From Methanolobus vulcani (GTDB lineage Archaea; Halobacteriota; Methanosarcinia; Methanosarcinales; Methanosarcinaceae): a DNA stretch of 64,000 nt. This document shows, one piece after another, positions 1 to 9,659 of the stretch (positions are counted from its first letter, which is position 1; each line of letters opens with the position of its first letter). Location of the stretch: NCBI RefSeq assembly GCF_900100715.1, contig NZ_FNCA01000007.1, positions 1 to 64,000 of the forward strand. Reading direction: 5' to 3'. The notes below the pieces were generated by a model. It saw only the letters and a list, made by a program, of their open reading frames with translations. It had not been told where the DNA came from and made no database searches. The translations under genes and the position numbers were made by a program.

Positions 1-1364
<1,364 letters not shown>

Positions 1365-1525
1365 CTAAGCTTTTTTCCGATCAATTCCTAAAATCCCAGA
1401 TATTCGAGTATCCAATTGTGGTTTTTGTTGTTTGGTGTCATGATTTTGTTTCCGTTGATTTTGTTATTGAGTAAATTCCCCGGATTTTGTCCGATTATAG
1501 GAACATTTTAGTCTTAGTCATCGAC

Positions 1526-1537
1526 ATATATATATAT
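1526..1537 (-). promoter_or_regulatory. Probable TATA box of pylS
   Basis: An uninterrupted AT alternation about 180 bases upstream of the pylS ATG on the minus strand. It is the best TATA candidate in the gap and would give a leader of roughly 150 bases. Inferred from composition only. Confidence 0.45.
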
Positions 1538-1720
1538 TGCTCATATTCTACTGTATTTAAAGTTTTCTAAACGAAAGAAAATAAAGTAGTATATGTAGTT
1601 TTTGGTTATTATTATTGTTTGAACAATATCAAGTCTATTACTTTCGTATAATTATGGAAGTGTCTGGTCTTTACTACTGAGAAATAGAAGAGTTTGTGTC
1701 TATTTATCCTAAACCTTGCT

Positions 1721-1747
1721 TAAGATTACAAAGCCGTTGTAATCTTA
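1721..1747. promoter_or_regulatory. Operator copy 1: perfect 11-bp inverted repeat
   Basis: Arms TAAGATTACAA and TTGTAATCTTA are exact reverse complements around the 5-base spacer AGCCG. The same pattern with the same spacer length occurs at 4206-4232 and 9675-9701, upstream of another permease and of a sensor kinase. The site lies between divergent pylS and the leader ORF/permease, so it could serve either. It is a likely dimeric regulator site. The adjacent Msr-type winged-helix protein is the obvious candidate binder, which is inference. Confidence 0.75.
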
Positions 1748-1912
1748 CAAAGCAGAGTCAATATTTTGTTCTCCCTCTCTAAAAACATGTACAATAGACA
1801 TTTTCTATATGCAGAAAAAAGAATACTACATTACATTTTTTGTCAATAAGATTCGGGAACATATTTGTTTATCGATAGTTTTAAATAATAACTAAAGGAA
1901 GTATCCATCCGC

Positions 1913-1922
1913 AATATATAAG
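1913..1922 (+). promoter_or_regulatory. Probable TATA box of leader ORF and first permease
   Basis: AATATATAAG lies about 85 bases before the leader ORF start. Initiation about 25 bases downstream would give a leader of about 60 bases. The stretch 1347-2003 otherwise holds only AT-rich DNA, the pylS TATA candidate and operator copy 1. Confidence 0.45.
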
Positions 1923-2003
1923 TAGCGCAGTTGTAAATAAGTTATAAAACTAACGTTACTGAATGCTAATTGGTTATACAATCATAAATTCTGAGGTGAA
2001 ATT

Positions 2004-2153
2004 ATGAGCAAAGAAACAACTATAAAAGAATTCATGGATCATGAGGTCCATGAGAATTGTCTTGTAAATGGAATATAGGTTGAGAACGGCAACCCGATGG
2101 GTATGCCTCTTTTCTGCAAAACAAGTCTGAAGTATTGTGGGGTGAGTGCATGA
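2004..2153 (+). CDS. Short ORF with in-frame UAG, MtbB-like, coupled to permease
   Basis: ATG at 2004 follows a good GAGGTGA ribosome site. Twenty-four codons lead to TAG (2076-2078), then 24 more codons run in frame to TGA (2151-2153). That TGA overlaps the permease ATG as ATGA. The residues around the UAG, NGI-(UAG)-VENGNPMGMP, resemble as I recall them the pyrrolysine site of dimethylamine methyltransferase MtbB, DGI-Pyl-VGVGDPLGMP. The first residues (MSKETTIKEF) are more like a corrinoid-protein N-terminus. It is either the remnant of a collapsed mtbC-mtbB operon or a retained leader peptide whose read-through couples translation to the permease. Both views are inference; the frame, UAG and overlap are read directly. 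Confidence 0.6.
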
Positions 2154-3685
2154 GCAACAAGAAAGATGCCTCTCCAGGAATTGATTGGGAGCATAGTGCA
2201 CAGTGTGCTAAGAATATATGCGACCCTCAGGAACTTGAGAGATCCATTGACTGGAAACAGGGCCTTGCAATAGCACTTGGTGTTCCTCTGCTTATCCTTC
2301 CTTCCATCGGCTATCTTACAAGTTACGTATGGTCTTTTGCAATAGTTATCTGGGGAGCGACGGTTCTTCTTGGGTTCTTACAGAATTTCGCGTTCGGAGA
2401 ACTGGCAACAGTCTTCCCAAAAGCTTCAGGTCTTCCAGGTTATACCCAGACGGTCTTTGGTTCAGATAAAGACAAGAATAACAAAGGAAAGTTCAAGTTC
2501 GGTAAATTCATAGGTGGTTTCAGTGCCTGGAGTTACTGGTTCGGCTGGAGTCCCGTCCTTGCTATCTATGCTATTCTGATCTCGGATTATCTTCAGGGAA
2601 TGGTCCCTGCACTTTCAGGAATAAACTCAACAATTCTGGCACTTATTGTAGGAGGTTTCATCTTCGGTTCCCTTGCCATAATCAACTCAAAAGGACTGAA
2701 GAATGGAGCAGCTGCCGGATTCATACTTGCTGCAATCTCACTTATCCCGCTTCTGGTCATCACCATTGCACCATTCTTTACAGGCGATTTCCAGATGTCG
2801 AACATCACAAGTTCATGGTTCCCGACAGACTGGAGTTGGGACTGGGAACATATACTGATCCTCCTGGGACTTCTTGCAATGGCTGAATGGAGTGCTGCTG
2901 CATGGGAAACTGTTGCGATATATGGTCCTGAGTATAAAAAACCAAATTCAGATATCCCAAAGGCACTGCTGGTCTGCGGAGCAATATGCCTTGTTCTTTA
3001 TGTACTCGTACAGACATCCGTCATCGGTGCTCTTGGGGTTGACGGAGTTCTTGCAGAACCTATCTCACCAATGCTTCCGCTGGCAAATATGTCACTTGGT
3101 CCCATGGGTGCTTCAATCTCTATTATAATGCTGATAGGTGCAATGCTTCTCATCATCCAGACAGCTTTCCTTTCATCTGCACGTTCCATTTATTCAATGT
3201 CAGTTGAAGGTAACCTGCCATCGTTCCTGAGCAAGCTGAATAAACACGGACATCCAATGAATGCAATGCTTGCTGATGCAGCATTCAACATGTTCCTAAT
3301 TCTCCTTGGAACACCAACGGCTATCCTTGCAGCTTCTGCAATTGGTTATATCTGTGCAAACGGTATCAGCCTTTATACCTATGTAAAGGTCAGGAACGAC
3401 CCTGAGCTTTCAAAGCTTGAAAGACCTTTCAAGGCTCCAAAGGGATGGAAGAGTGTTGCTCTTGCAACCACTATACTGAACACCCCGTTCTTCCTTATAG
3501 GTATCATCTACCTCAACAGCCTTGAACTCGGATGGGCAACAACAGGTGTTGGATTTTTCATGCTCTGCCTCTTCATACCACTCTGGATATACTCACAGCG
3601 TGAGAACAGGAACAAGATACCTGCAGTGGCAGGACACAGGGAGCATGGTATATTTGAACCCGAACCTATTCCGGTGGAAGACTGA
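2150..3685 (+). CDS. APC-family permease, probable methylamine transporter
   Basis: A 511-residue polytopic membrane protein of the amino acid/polyamine/organocation superfamily with about 12 hydrophobic segments. The conserved early stretch ERSIDWKQGLAIALGVP is shared almost word for word with the second permease at 4600. The family matches the proteins annotated in Methanosarcina as mono- or trimethylamine permeases (MtmP/MttP), which sit beside methyltransferase genes, as here. ATG at 2150 is chosen over upstream TTG because GGGGTGAG precedes it and it overlaps the read-through stop of the leader ORF. A strong terminator follows. Which methylamine it carries cannot be read from sequence. 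Confidence 0.8.
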   Translation: MSNKKDASPGIDWEHSAQCAKNICDPQELERSIDWKQGLAIALGVPLLILPSIGYLTSYVWSFAIVIWGATVLLGFLQNFAFGELATVFPKASGLPGYTQTVFGSDKDKNNKGKFKFGKFIGGFSAWSYWFGWSPVLAIYAILISDYLQGMVPALSGINSTILALIVGGFIFGSLAIINSKGLKNGAAAGFILAAISLIPLLVITIAPFFTGDFQMSNITSSWFPTDWSWDWEHILILLGLLAMAEWSAAAWETVAIYGPEYKKPNSDIPKALLVCGAICLVLYVLVQTSVIGALGVDGVLAEPISPMLPLANMSLGPMGASISIIMLIGAMLLIIQTAFLSSARSIYSMSVEGNLPSFLSKLNKHGHPMNAMLADAAFNMFLILLGTPTAILAASAIGYICANGISLYTYVKVRNDPELSKLERPFKAPKGWKSVALATTILNTPFFLIGIIYLNSLELGWATTGVGFFMLCLFIPLWIYSQRENRNKIPAVAGHREHGIFEPEPIPVED

Positions 3686-3710
3686 GCAAAACTAAATACG
3701 TGAGTAACAC

Positions 3711-3745
3711 ATAATCCTGATATCCAGTTATCAGGATTATTTTTT
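3711..3745 (+). terminator. Terminator of first permease
   Basis: A perfect 12-bp stem, ATAATCCTGATA with TATCAGGATTAT, around a 6-base loop, followed directly by a run of T. It lies 26 bases after the permease stop. Confidence 0.85.
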
Positions 3746-3826
3746 AAGATTCGGGTATATCACTCAAGAATTGAAAAATAGAAAAACTAAAAAACGGGCT
3801 TTTTTGTCTATTCATTTGGTGTAAAA

Positions 3827-3991
3827 ATGGAAATTGAAGATTTAGTTATTGCTAATTTCGTTATTGCTATTATAGCAAGTTCTTTCATCTATGCAGCGAC
3901 TAATCCTCTTCCTTCAGGAATCACAGTGCTTGAAACTTTGGCAATTGGTGGTCTGTGTGCCTATATCTTCAAGAATCCTGATTTTTTATAG
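3827..3991 (+). CDS. Small membrane protein, 54 residues, stop is UAG
   Basis: ATG follows TTGGTGTAAAA and opens a 54-codon frame with one clear hydrophobic helix (LVIANFVIAIIASSFIY) and a second weaker one near the C-terminus (LAIGGLCAYIF). No family recognised. It lies beyond the permease terminator, so it would need its own promoter. The stop is TAG, notable in an organism that decodes UAG as pyrrolysine; read-through would add 12 codons to TGA. Coding status is supported by the ribosome site and residue pattern only. Confidence 0.5.
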   Translation: MEIEDLVIANFVIAIIASSFIYAATNPLPSGITVLETLAIGGLCAYIFKNPDFL

Positions 3992-4205
3992 GATTTAAGG
4001 CTTTTTTGGTGCATATTGTATAAAATCTGAAAATATGGTTGTTAGTCCCTTATTTACCATGTGATGATTTTGTAATATGTTTGCATTCTAGTTCATCTTT
4101 CTGGATTTTGCCTGTACAGAATTATTTTTGAATTTCTGTTGAAAAGGAGATATTTTACGATAGTGAGATTCATTTCAATATCAATAGTTAATTTAAATCT
4201 CCCTC
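3992..4205. other. AT-rich gap before operator copy 2
   Basis: No convincing frame on either strand. A TATA-like TTAATTTAAAT lies at 4188-4198, just before operator copy 2. If it is used, the operator would straddle the start of transcription. Confidence 0.4.
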
Positions 4206-4232
4206 TAAGATTATAACCGCGTTGTAATGATT
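4206..4232. promoter_or_regulatory. Operator copy 2 upstream of second permease
   Basis: TAAGATTATAA, spacer CCGCG, TTGTAATGATT. It matches copy 1 at nearly every arm position, with the same 5-base spacer, but the palindrome is imperfect. It lies about 370 bases before the second permease and about 170 bases before the corrinoid-protein remnant. Confidence 0.7.
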
Positions 4233-4385
4233 CAGGCATAAGTGAATATTATTTTTCTCTTTATGAATTCAGATTCAGCAGGCACATTTAATCGAGTTTA
4301 TGATATATACGTCTTCTTCTTATGTTTTATTATAACTGATTGCTCTTCAACTTGTAAATTCTATGTATCAATGAAGGCAAAGAGT

Positions 4386-4474
4386 GAGGAGGTATTACAA
4401 TTATTAAAGAAGAAATGTTCAAAGAACTCTCAGATGCTGTTGTCACATGCAAAAAAGATGTTGTAACAGCTTAA
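4386..4474 (+). pseudogene. mtbC-like corrinoid protein N-terminus, start lost and truncated
   Basis: A textbook ribosome site, GAGGAGGT (4386-4393), is followed six bases later by ATT (4400) where a start would be expected. The frame then reads IKEEMFKELSDAVVTCKKDV and stops at TAA after 24 sense codons counted from that ATT. As recalled, dimethylamine corrinoid protein MtbC begins MTKEELLQELADAIISCKKD, so the alignment puts the missing Met exactly on the ATT. The rest of the gene is absent, because the permease begins 126 bases later. An internal ATG at 4415 could still make a 19-residue peptide. It is either a decayed gene or a leader peptide; the first is simpler. Confidence 0.6.
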
Positions 4475-4599
4475 GTAAGGATTTTTCTCTTTCCGGTAAC
4501 CTGACCATTGGCAGGGTACGGAAAATACTGAAGACACCTGTAATTATCCCTTTGGGAAGTGCAGGTGCCAAATATCATTAAAGAAGGGGTGATAAATAA
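4475..4599 (+). other. Hairpin-bearing leader before second permease, possible mtbB tail remnant
   Basis: It contains an imperfect stem, TTTCCGGTAACCTG (4490-4503) with CAGGGTACGGAAA (4512-4524), and a weaker TTTGG/CCAAA pair (4551-4555, 4568-4572). One frame reads DFSLSGNLTIGRVRKILK and then TPVIIPLGSAGAK. These faintly recall two stretches of the MtbB C-terminus, but the match is from memory and weak. Confidence 0.3.
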
Positions 4600-6090
4600 A
4601 TGGAAAAGAAAGAGGAAGGAATAGACTGGCAGCATGCAGAACAGTGCTCAAAAGTGGTATGTGAGAATGGTGAACACAGTGGACTTGAACGTTCCATCGA
4701 CTGGAAACAGGGTCTTGCCATTGCTGTGGGTGTACCTCTGCTGATCCTGCCATCGATCGGATACTTTTCAGGCTGGCTATGGTCAGCTGCTATTATCGTA
4801 TGGGGTCTATCCGTATTCCAGGGTTTCATGCAGAACCTGGCCTATGGTGAACTTGCAACGACTTTCCCCAAGGCATCCGGTCTTCCAGGATTTGCACAGA
4901 ATGTCTTTAAGACACCCAATTACAAGGGAAAATATGACAAGAGTAAGCTTATAGGTGGATTCAGTGCATGGAGTTACTGGTTCGCTTGGAATCCCGTACT
5001 TGCTATCTTTGCTATCCTTGTAGGTTTTTACCTGCACAGCCTGTTCCCTGCACTGGCAGCTACTTTTAGCGAATACCAGCTTTCACTGGCTGCAGGCATT
5101 GTTATATTCGGAGCTCTTATACTTATTAACTATCGTGGTGTCTCTAGCGGCGCAATGGTAGGTTACATTCTTGCAGCACTTGCATTCGTTCCTCTGGTCA
5201 TAATTGCACTAGCACCATATGCAACGGGCGATTTTGTGCTTGCAAATATCACAAGCACCTGGCTGCCTACTGACTGGGTATGGAGTATGCACAGTATCCT
5301 TATCCTGTTGGGTATCTTTGCAATGGCGCAGTGGAGTGCCTGTGCATGGGAAACAGCAGCTATCTATGGTCCTGAATACAAGAACCCAGGCAAAGATGTG
5401 CCAAAGGCACTTTTCACCTGTGGTGCTATCTGTCTTCTGGCATTTGTGATCGTGCAGACTACAGTTACTGGTGTGCTGGGTATTGATGGTATTGCAAATG
5501 CACCTATCGACCCTATGCTTCCTGTTGCACAGGCAGCTCTAGGTGATTCAGGTTCAACGGTTGCTATTGTAATGCTCATTGCTGCAATGGTCCTTATTAT
5601 CCAGACCGCATACCTTGGTTCTGCAAGGGCGATGCACTCCATGGCAGTTGAAGGAAACCTTCCAACAGTATTCGGTAAGGTGAATTCTCATGGTACACCT
5701 ATACTGGCAATGGTCATTATAGGGATCTTTAACCTGGCACTCATCTCCATGGGTACCCCGACAGCCATCCTGGCGGCATCTGCAATAGGATATGTCTGTG
5801 CTAACGGTATCAGCCTTTTTGCATACGTGAAAGCAAAGATGGCTCCTCACCTTGTAGGACTTGACAGGCCTTTCAAGGCACCATCCGGCTGGAAGAATGT
5901 TGCACTCCTGTTCGGGATGTTCAATCTGCCTCTCTGCCTGATCGGTATAATTTACCTCAACAGTATTGAGGGAAGCTGGTTCTCAACTGGTGTTGGAATA
6001 CTTGTATTGGGTCTGTACATACCTATGTGGTATTACTCGCAGCATGAAAACCATGTAGCAAAGGTGGCGATGGAAGCACAGGCGGCCTAA
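4600..6090 (+). CDS. APC-family permease, second probable methylamine transporter
   Basis: A 496-residue paralogue of the permease at 2150, with the same N-terminal signature (ERSIDWKQGLAIAVGVPLLI), the same cytoplasmic Cys-bearing leader (AEQCSKVVCENG) and about 12 membrane segments. Start ATG follows AGAAGGGGTGATAAATAA. The two permeases probably arose by duplication along with the upstream operator and methyltransferase remnants. Different methylamines may be the substrates, but sequence alone does not say. A 6-bp hairpin (6182-6209) lies in the gap before the convergent regulator gene. Confidence 0.8.
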   Translation: MEKKEEGIDWQHAEQCSKVVCENGEHSGLERSIDWKQGLAIAVGVPLLILPSIGYFSGWLWSAAIIVWGLSVFQGFMQNLAYGELATTFPKASGLPGFAQNVFKTPNYKGKYDKSKLIGGFSAWSYWFAWNPVLAIFAILVGFYLHSLFPALAATFSEYQLSLAAGIVIFGALILINYRGVSSGAMVGYILAALAFVPLVIIALAPYATGDFVLANITSTWLPTDWVWSMHSILILLGIFAMAQWSACAWETAAIYGPEYKNPGKDVPKALFTCGAICLLAFVIVQTTVTGVLGIDGIANAPIDPMLPVAQAALGDSGSTVAIVMLIAAMVLIIQTAYLGSARAMHSMAVEGNLPTVFGKVNSHGTPILAMVIIGIFNLALISMGTPTAILAASAIGYVCANGISLFAYVKAKMAPHLVGLDRPFKAPSGWKNVALLFGMFNLPLCLIGIIYLNSIEGSWFSTGVGILVLGLYIPMWYYSQHENHVAKVAMEAQAA

Positions 6091-6181
6091 AACAAGAAGC
6101 TGCAGTAAGTATTAAGAGTATGTTTACTGCATAACAATTTTTATTAATGCATGCCTCCAATTGTGCATAAACAGTTCGATC

Positions 6182-6209
6182 TGGTAGTCTCATAACTAAA
6201 AGGCTACCA
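6182..6209. terminator. Short hairpin between convergent permease and regulator
   Basis: TGGTAG and CTACCA pair around a 16-base loop between the ends of two converging genes. There is no strong T run, so it is a weak terminator candidate for either strand. Confidence 0.35.
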
Positions 6210-6233
6210 TGTCCTCTTTTCAGGAAATTGAAT

Positions 6234-7013
6234 TCATGCAATGATTTCAGCTTTTTCCTTAAAGTGCAGGAACAGCTCCTTACTCCATTGAAGCGCATTG
6301 TTGTCAAAGCTCATAAGGATTGTATGGTCATATTGCCCATGCTTGTTAAAGAAACAAAGAAATAGAAAACGATCTGTGGTAACAAGGGTTGCCAAGCTTG
6401 TCATTTCATTTGAAACGAACATTTCGGTGTTCTCAAAAGTCATGAATTTTTGAATGTCATCTGAATAGTCCTTTTCCATCCTTTCGTGGACAGGAGCTGT
6501 TACAACCAGGGAAACATCGATACCCTTTTCAGCAAGACTTGAGTACAAGGCTGGATATTCAGGATGGAAATAAGCATTAAAGGCCATGACATAGCTGGAC
6601 TTGACAATATTCTCGGTGAACTCCTTTGGGAATTCAAAAAGGTAATTCAGATCAGGTTCGATTATGACACAGTTACCAAGCTCGCCGAATCTCTTCAGTA
6701 TGGATTCTGGGATTCCGCTAAGATCGCGATTAAGCCAATAGTTGCTGTTCTCCTCAAAGACATCCACCGCATTCAAAAGAGGCAGCATGTTAGCTACCAG
6801 TACCTTTCCCATGTTGGTCAGGATATAATGATCCCCGTTCTGTATGACAAGACCGTGTTCCTTGAGTTTCTTTATCTGGGGAATAAGAGCTGTGGAGGTC
6901 ACGTTAAGGCTTGTTTTGATCTCCTCCCGGCTCTTTTCACCTTCCATCAAAAGAAGAAGCACGTTCTTCCGCTTTTCAGAATTCAGGATTATATCTATTA
7001 GCGAACTTTTCAT
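6234..7013 (-). CDS. Winged-helix regulator of the Msr type (COG4742/DUF1724)
   Basis: A 259-residue protein. Its N-terminal winged helix (about residues 1-75; LLMEGEKSREEIKTSLNV, then a wing ending GDHYILTNMGK) precedes a C-terminal domain of the DUF1724 type. This architecture is that of the Msr regulators that control methyltransferase genes in Methanosarcina acetivorans. ATG at 7013 is preferred to upstream TTG. It lies downstream of a receiver protein and a Cache kinase on the same strand and between the permeases and mtmCB-mtbA. It is therefore the best candidate to bind the repeated operator, which remains inference. Confidence 0.82.
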   Translation of the reverse strand: MKSSLIDIILNSEKRKNVLLLLMEGEKSREEIKTSLNVTSTALIPQIKKLKEHGLVIQNGDHYILTNMGKVLVANMLPLLNAVDVFEENSNYWLNRDLSGIPESILKRFGELGNCVIIEPDLNYLFEFPKEFTENIVKSSYVMAFNAYFHPEYPALYSSLAEKGIDVSLVVTAPVHERMEKDYSDDIQKFMTFENTEMFVSNEMTSLATLVTTDRFLFLCFFNKHGQYDHTILMSFDNNALQWSKELFLHFKEKAEIIA

Positions 7014-7079
7014 TGATACCAACTATATCCAATTTGTAATTATGATATCTGACCTTATGATGTTTCTTCTTCAGAGGAG

Positions 7080-7496
7080 TCACACGTTGTTGCGGCATGA
7101 ACTTTCATGGGTCCCCTTTTCCATCTTGTGCCTGTAAAGTGCCATTTCAATATTGCTTTTCAGATCGTTGGCCTTAAAGGGTTTGACAATATACCCGTAA
7201 GGCTCTGTCTTTTTTGCCTTTTCAAGGACCTCATCATCCGAATATGCGGTCAGATAGACCACTGGTATGTCGAAATTCTTTCGGATTTCCCCAGCTGCTT
7301 CAACTCCGTCCATATTTCCCTTCAGTCTGACATCCATCAATATTAGATCAGGGAAGGTAATTTCAGCCATCTTTATAGCTTCTTCCCCGGTCGAAACTAT
7401 GGCTGGCACGGTATATCCGAAACTTTTGAGTTTTTTCTTTATATTAAGCCCGATGATGTTTTCATCTTCTACCACAAGGATTTTTACATCTTCCAT
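7080..7496 (-). CDS. Stand-alone receiver (CheY-like) response regulator
   Basis: A 138-residue receiver domain: acidic pocket VVEDEN near residues 8-13, phospho-acceptor Asp55 in [10 protein letters not shown], and conserved Lys in YIVKPF near 107. There is no output domain; the tail is short and polar. It lies 19 bases downstream of the sensor kinase, on the same strand, so the two very likely form a pair. How it signals is unknown. Direct contact with the Msr regulator encoded next is a reasonable guess. Confidence 0.93.
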   Translation of the reverse strand: MEDVKILVVEDENIIGLNIKKKLKSFGYTVPAIVSTGEEAIKMAEITFPDLILMDVRLKGNMDGVEAAGEIRKNFDIPVVYLTAYSDDEVLEKAKKTEPYGYIVKPFKANDLKSNIEMALYRHKMEKGTHESSCRNNV

Positions 7497-7515
7497 GAGT
7501 ACACCTTAGTTTTTG

Positions 7516-9558
7516 TTATTTTAGGATAATCCTGAATTTTGTACCTTTGTCTCTTTCAAGTTCTATCGTACCGTCTATCTGAGATGTGAGGGTTGTGACC
7601 AGCTGCAGTCCCAGAGAATCAGTTTCTCTGAAATTGATGTTCTCAGGGAAACCAAGACCGTTGTCCCCTACGATCAGGTTCAGTTTCCCTTTCTCAAGTC
7701 CCAGGTTCACATATATCTCTCCTTCTTTTCTCTGTTTAAAGGCATGTTTGAATGAATTCGAAACAAGTTCATTCACTATCATTCCCAGAGGAATGGCAGT
7801 ATCCATATCAAGGAAAATCTGCTCTGTATCGATCTTAACGTTGATACCCTCTTTGTTGATAGCGTATGAATATGAAAGCTCATTGACGAGTTTGACAATG
7901 TAATCGGAGAAATCTATGCTTTCCATGTCCTGGGATCTGTAAAGTTCCTCATGCACCAAGGCCATGGATATCACCCTGTTCTGGCTTTCCTTAAAAGCCT
8001 CGATCACGTTCTCATCCTCGAACTTATCGGATTCAAGATCAAGCAAACTTGAGATAACCTGAAGGTTGTTCTTTATACGATGGTGGATTTCCTTCTTACG
8101 TATCTCTTCTATCTTCTTGCGTTCATCTATCATTCTTGACAGCGTTGCCCTTGTTTTTTCTATCCCTTCGGTCAGGATGAGGAAATCACCCTCTCCGTAT
8201 ATTCTAACCTCTCTGGAGAAATCGTTATTCTGGACCGCGGTCAGTACCTGGTTCGAGTCTTTTATTATCGTATCGAGCAATTCAGCGAAGTTGTCCAGGG
8301 TATTTGATAGCTGCCTGAATTCTCCATGTACGTCCAGATGTGACCTCTCGTCAAGGTCTCCCCTGGCAAGTGCATTTGTCAGCCTTATGGTGTCACGTAT
8401 GGGCATTATCACCGCATCCAGGATTTCATTGAGACCTTTGGGTATCTCCGTGAAATCGGCTTCCACCTCTGTTTCAGCTCTTGAGTCAAGCTTTCCCCTG
8501 ACGGCATCCTTGGATATGCTTTTGAAGTCGCTGACTATCTCCTTTATAGGTCTTGTGAATGACAGAGCTATCAAATAAGAGATAACTGCCATGAAAACTA
8601 TGGCTGCAAAGGATATCTGGAGAAGCTTGTTACTGAGGGTGTTAACTCCTGCCAGCATCTCATCCTTAGGGATGACTAGAACGAATGAGAAATTACCTGT
8701 CCTTATGGGTTCATAGAACATTACTACCTTTTCCCTTGTAATTGGGTCGATAGTTTCAACGTGACCGCTTTTCCCTTCCCGTATATCATCTGCAGCATTT
8801 GAGATCTCCTCGTTACCGAGGTCATAAAGCGTTTTTTTTCCGATCCATTCCTTGTTGGTGGGGTGGGAAAGAAAGATGCCAGTGTTACCGGTCATGAAAG
8901 CATAGCCGGTATCGAATGCCTTTACTTCACTGATCTCCTCATCTAGGTAGTTCAGGGATACGTCCACTCCCCCTATCCCGATGAATTCCCCATCCTTCAT
9001 GATGGGAGAAACGTAGCTTACGATGAATAAGCCTTCGTAGTAATAAGGTTCTGTAATTACTTCAGCCTCCGTTCTTTTGGGTAACTGATAGTAATCCAGT
9101 GTATCATAGTTCAGGAGCGGATCGAGATTTATAGGCCCTTTTATCTTGTTCCAGTATGGAATGAATCGCCCGGTGGCATCACTTCCTTGGGAATTCACAT
9201 ATAAGTTATCATTTCCATCGAACGCGTCTGGCTCATAGGCCACATAGGTACCAAGCAAGTGGGGATGTTCTACCAGCAGGTTGTACAGCATGTTGTTTGC
9301 TTCCTCCCTGTTCATGGAATCATAACTGGCCATACTGACGGCAATCGTCTTGGCGATGGCACTGTCGGTCTGCATGTCACCGTTGAACTCATTGGCATAG
9401 TTCCTAGCCATCTCTATAGACTGCTTGTAGGCAAGTTCTTCTTCCTGGCTGCTAACAGTGGAAACAGTCATTGCGGTGCTTGCTAAAAGTACAAGTAATG
9501 TACCTGTGACTATGTACAGGATAAGTTTGAGTTTCAGTGACTTGTTCTTCCATTCCAT
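7516..9558 (-). CDS. Membrane sensor histidine kinase with Cache domain, HisKA_2 type
   Basis: 680 residues. Membrane helix at about 9-32; extracytoplasmic double-Cache sensor at about 35-305 (AFDTGYAFMTG and SHPTNKEWIG are typical); second helix at about 310-333; HAMP-like region; HisKA_2 dimerisation helix with His493 in IHHRIKNNLQ; HATPase with N box VNELVSNSFKHAF and G boxes GDNGLGF and DSLGLQL. Cache domains usually bind small molecules such as carboxylates, amino acids or amines outside the cell. Its place between methylamine permeases and mtmCB suggests a methylamine-related ligand, which is inference. Operators lie directly upstream of its TATA box. Confidence 0.92.
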   Translation of the reverse strand: MEWKNKSLKLKLILYIVTGTLLVLLASTAMTVSTVSSQEEELAYKQSIEMARNYANEFNGDMQTDSAIAKTIAVSMASYDSMNREEANNMLYNLLVEHPHLLGTYVAYEPDAFDGNDNLYVNSQGSDATGRFIPYWNKIKGPINLDPLLNYDTLDYYQLPKRTEAEVITEPYYYEGLFIVSYVSPIMKDGEFIGIGGVDVSLNYLDEEISEVKAFDTGYAFMTGNTGIFLSHPTNKEWIGKKTLYDLGNEEISNAADDIREGKSGHVETIDPITREKVVMFYEPIRTGNFSFVLVIPKDEMLAGVNTLSNKLLQISFAAIVFMAVISYLIALSFTRPIKEIVSDFKSISKDAVRGKLDSRAETEVEADFTEIPKGLNEILDAVIMPIRDTIRLTNALARGDLDERSHLDVHGEFRQLSNTLDNFAELLDTIIKDSNQVLTAVQNNDFSREVRIYGEGDFLILTEGIEKTRATLSRMIDERKKIEEIRKKEIHHRIKNNLQVISSLLDLESDKFEDENVIEAFKESQNRVISMALVHEELYRSQDMESIDFSDYIVKLVNELSYSYAINKEGINVKIDTEQIFLDMDTAIPLGMIVNELVSNSFKHAFKQRKEGEIYVNLGLEKGKLNLIVGDNGLGFPENINFRETDSLGLQLVTTLTSQIDGTIELERDKGTKFRIILK

Positions 9559-9635
9559 TTTCAGGGTCCTTTATTGGTTCAGTTTTGGATTTTGGGGGAA
9601 TTCCTGCTGTGCTGATTTTAGTTTAGAATCATTTT

Positions 9636-9646
9636 AGTTTATAATA
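9636..9646 (-). promoter_or_regulatory. Probable TATA box of kinase/receiver/regulator operon
   Basis: On the minus strand the sequence reads TATTATAAAC about 80 bases before the kinase ATG. The doubled operator at 9660-9701 lies immediately upstream, a position typical of activator sites in archaea. Confidence 0.45.
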
Positions 9647-9659
9647 TACGCATGTTAAA

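Noticed and set aside
4242-4466. 74-codon frame before the second permease
   Set aside because: It covers the same bases as the MtbC-like frame in another phase, has no ribosome site and no sensible composition.
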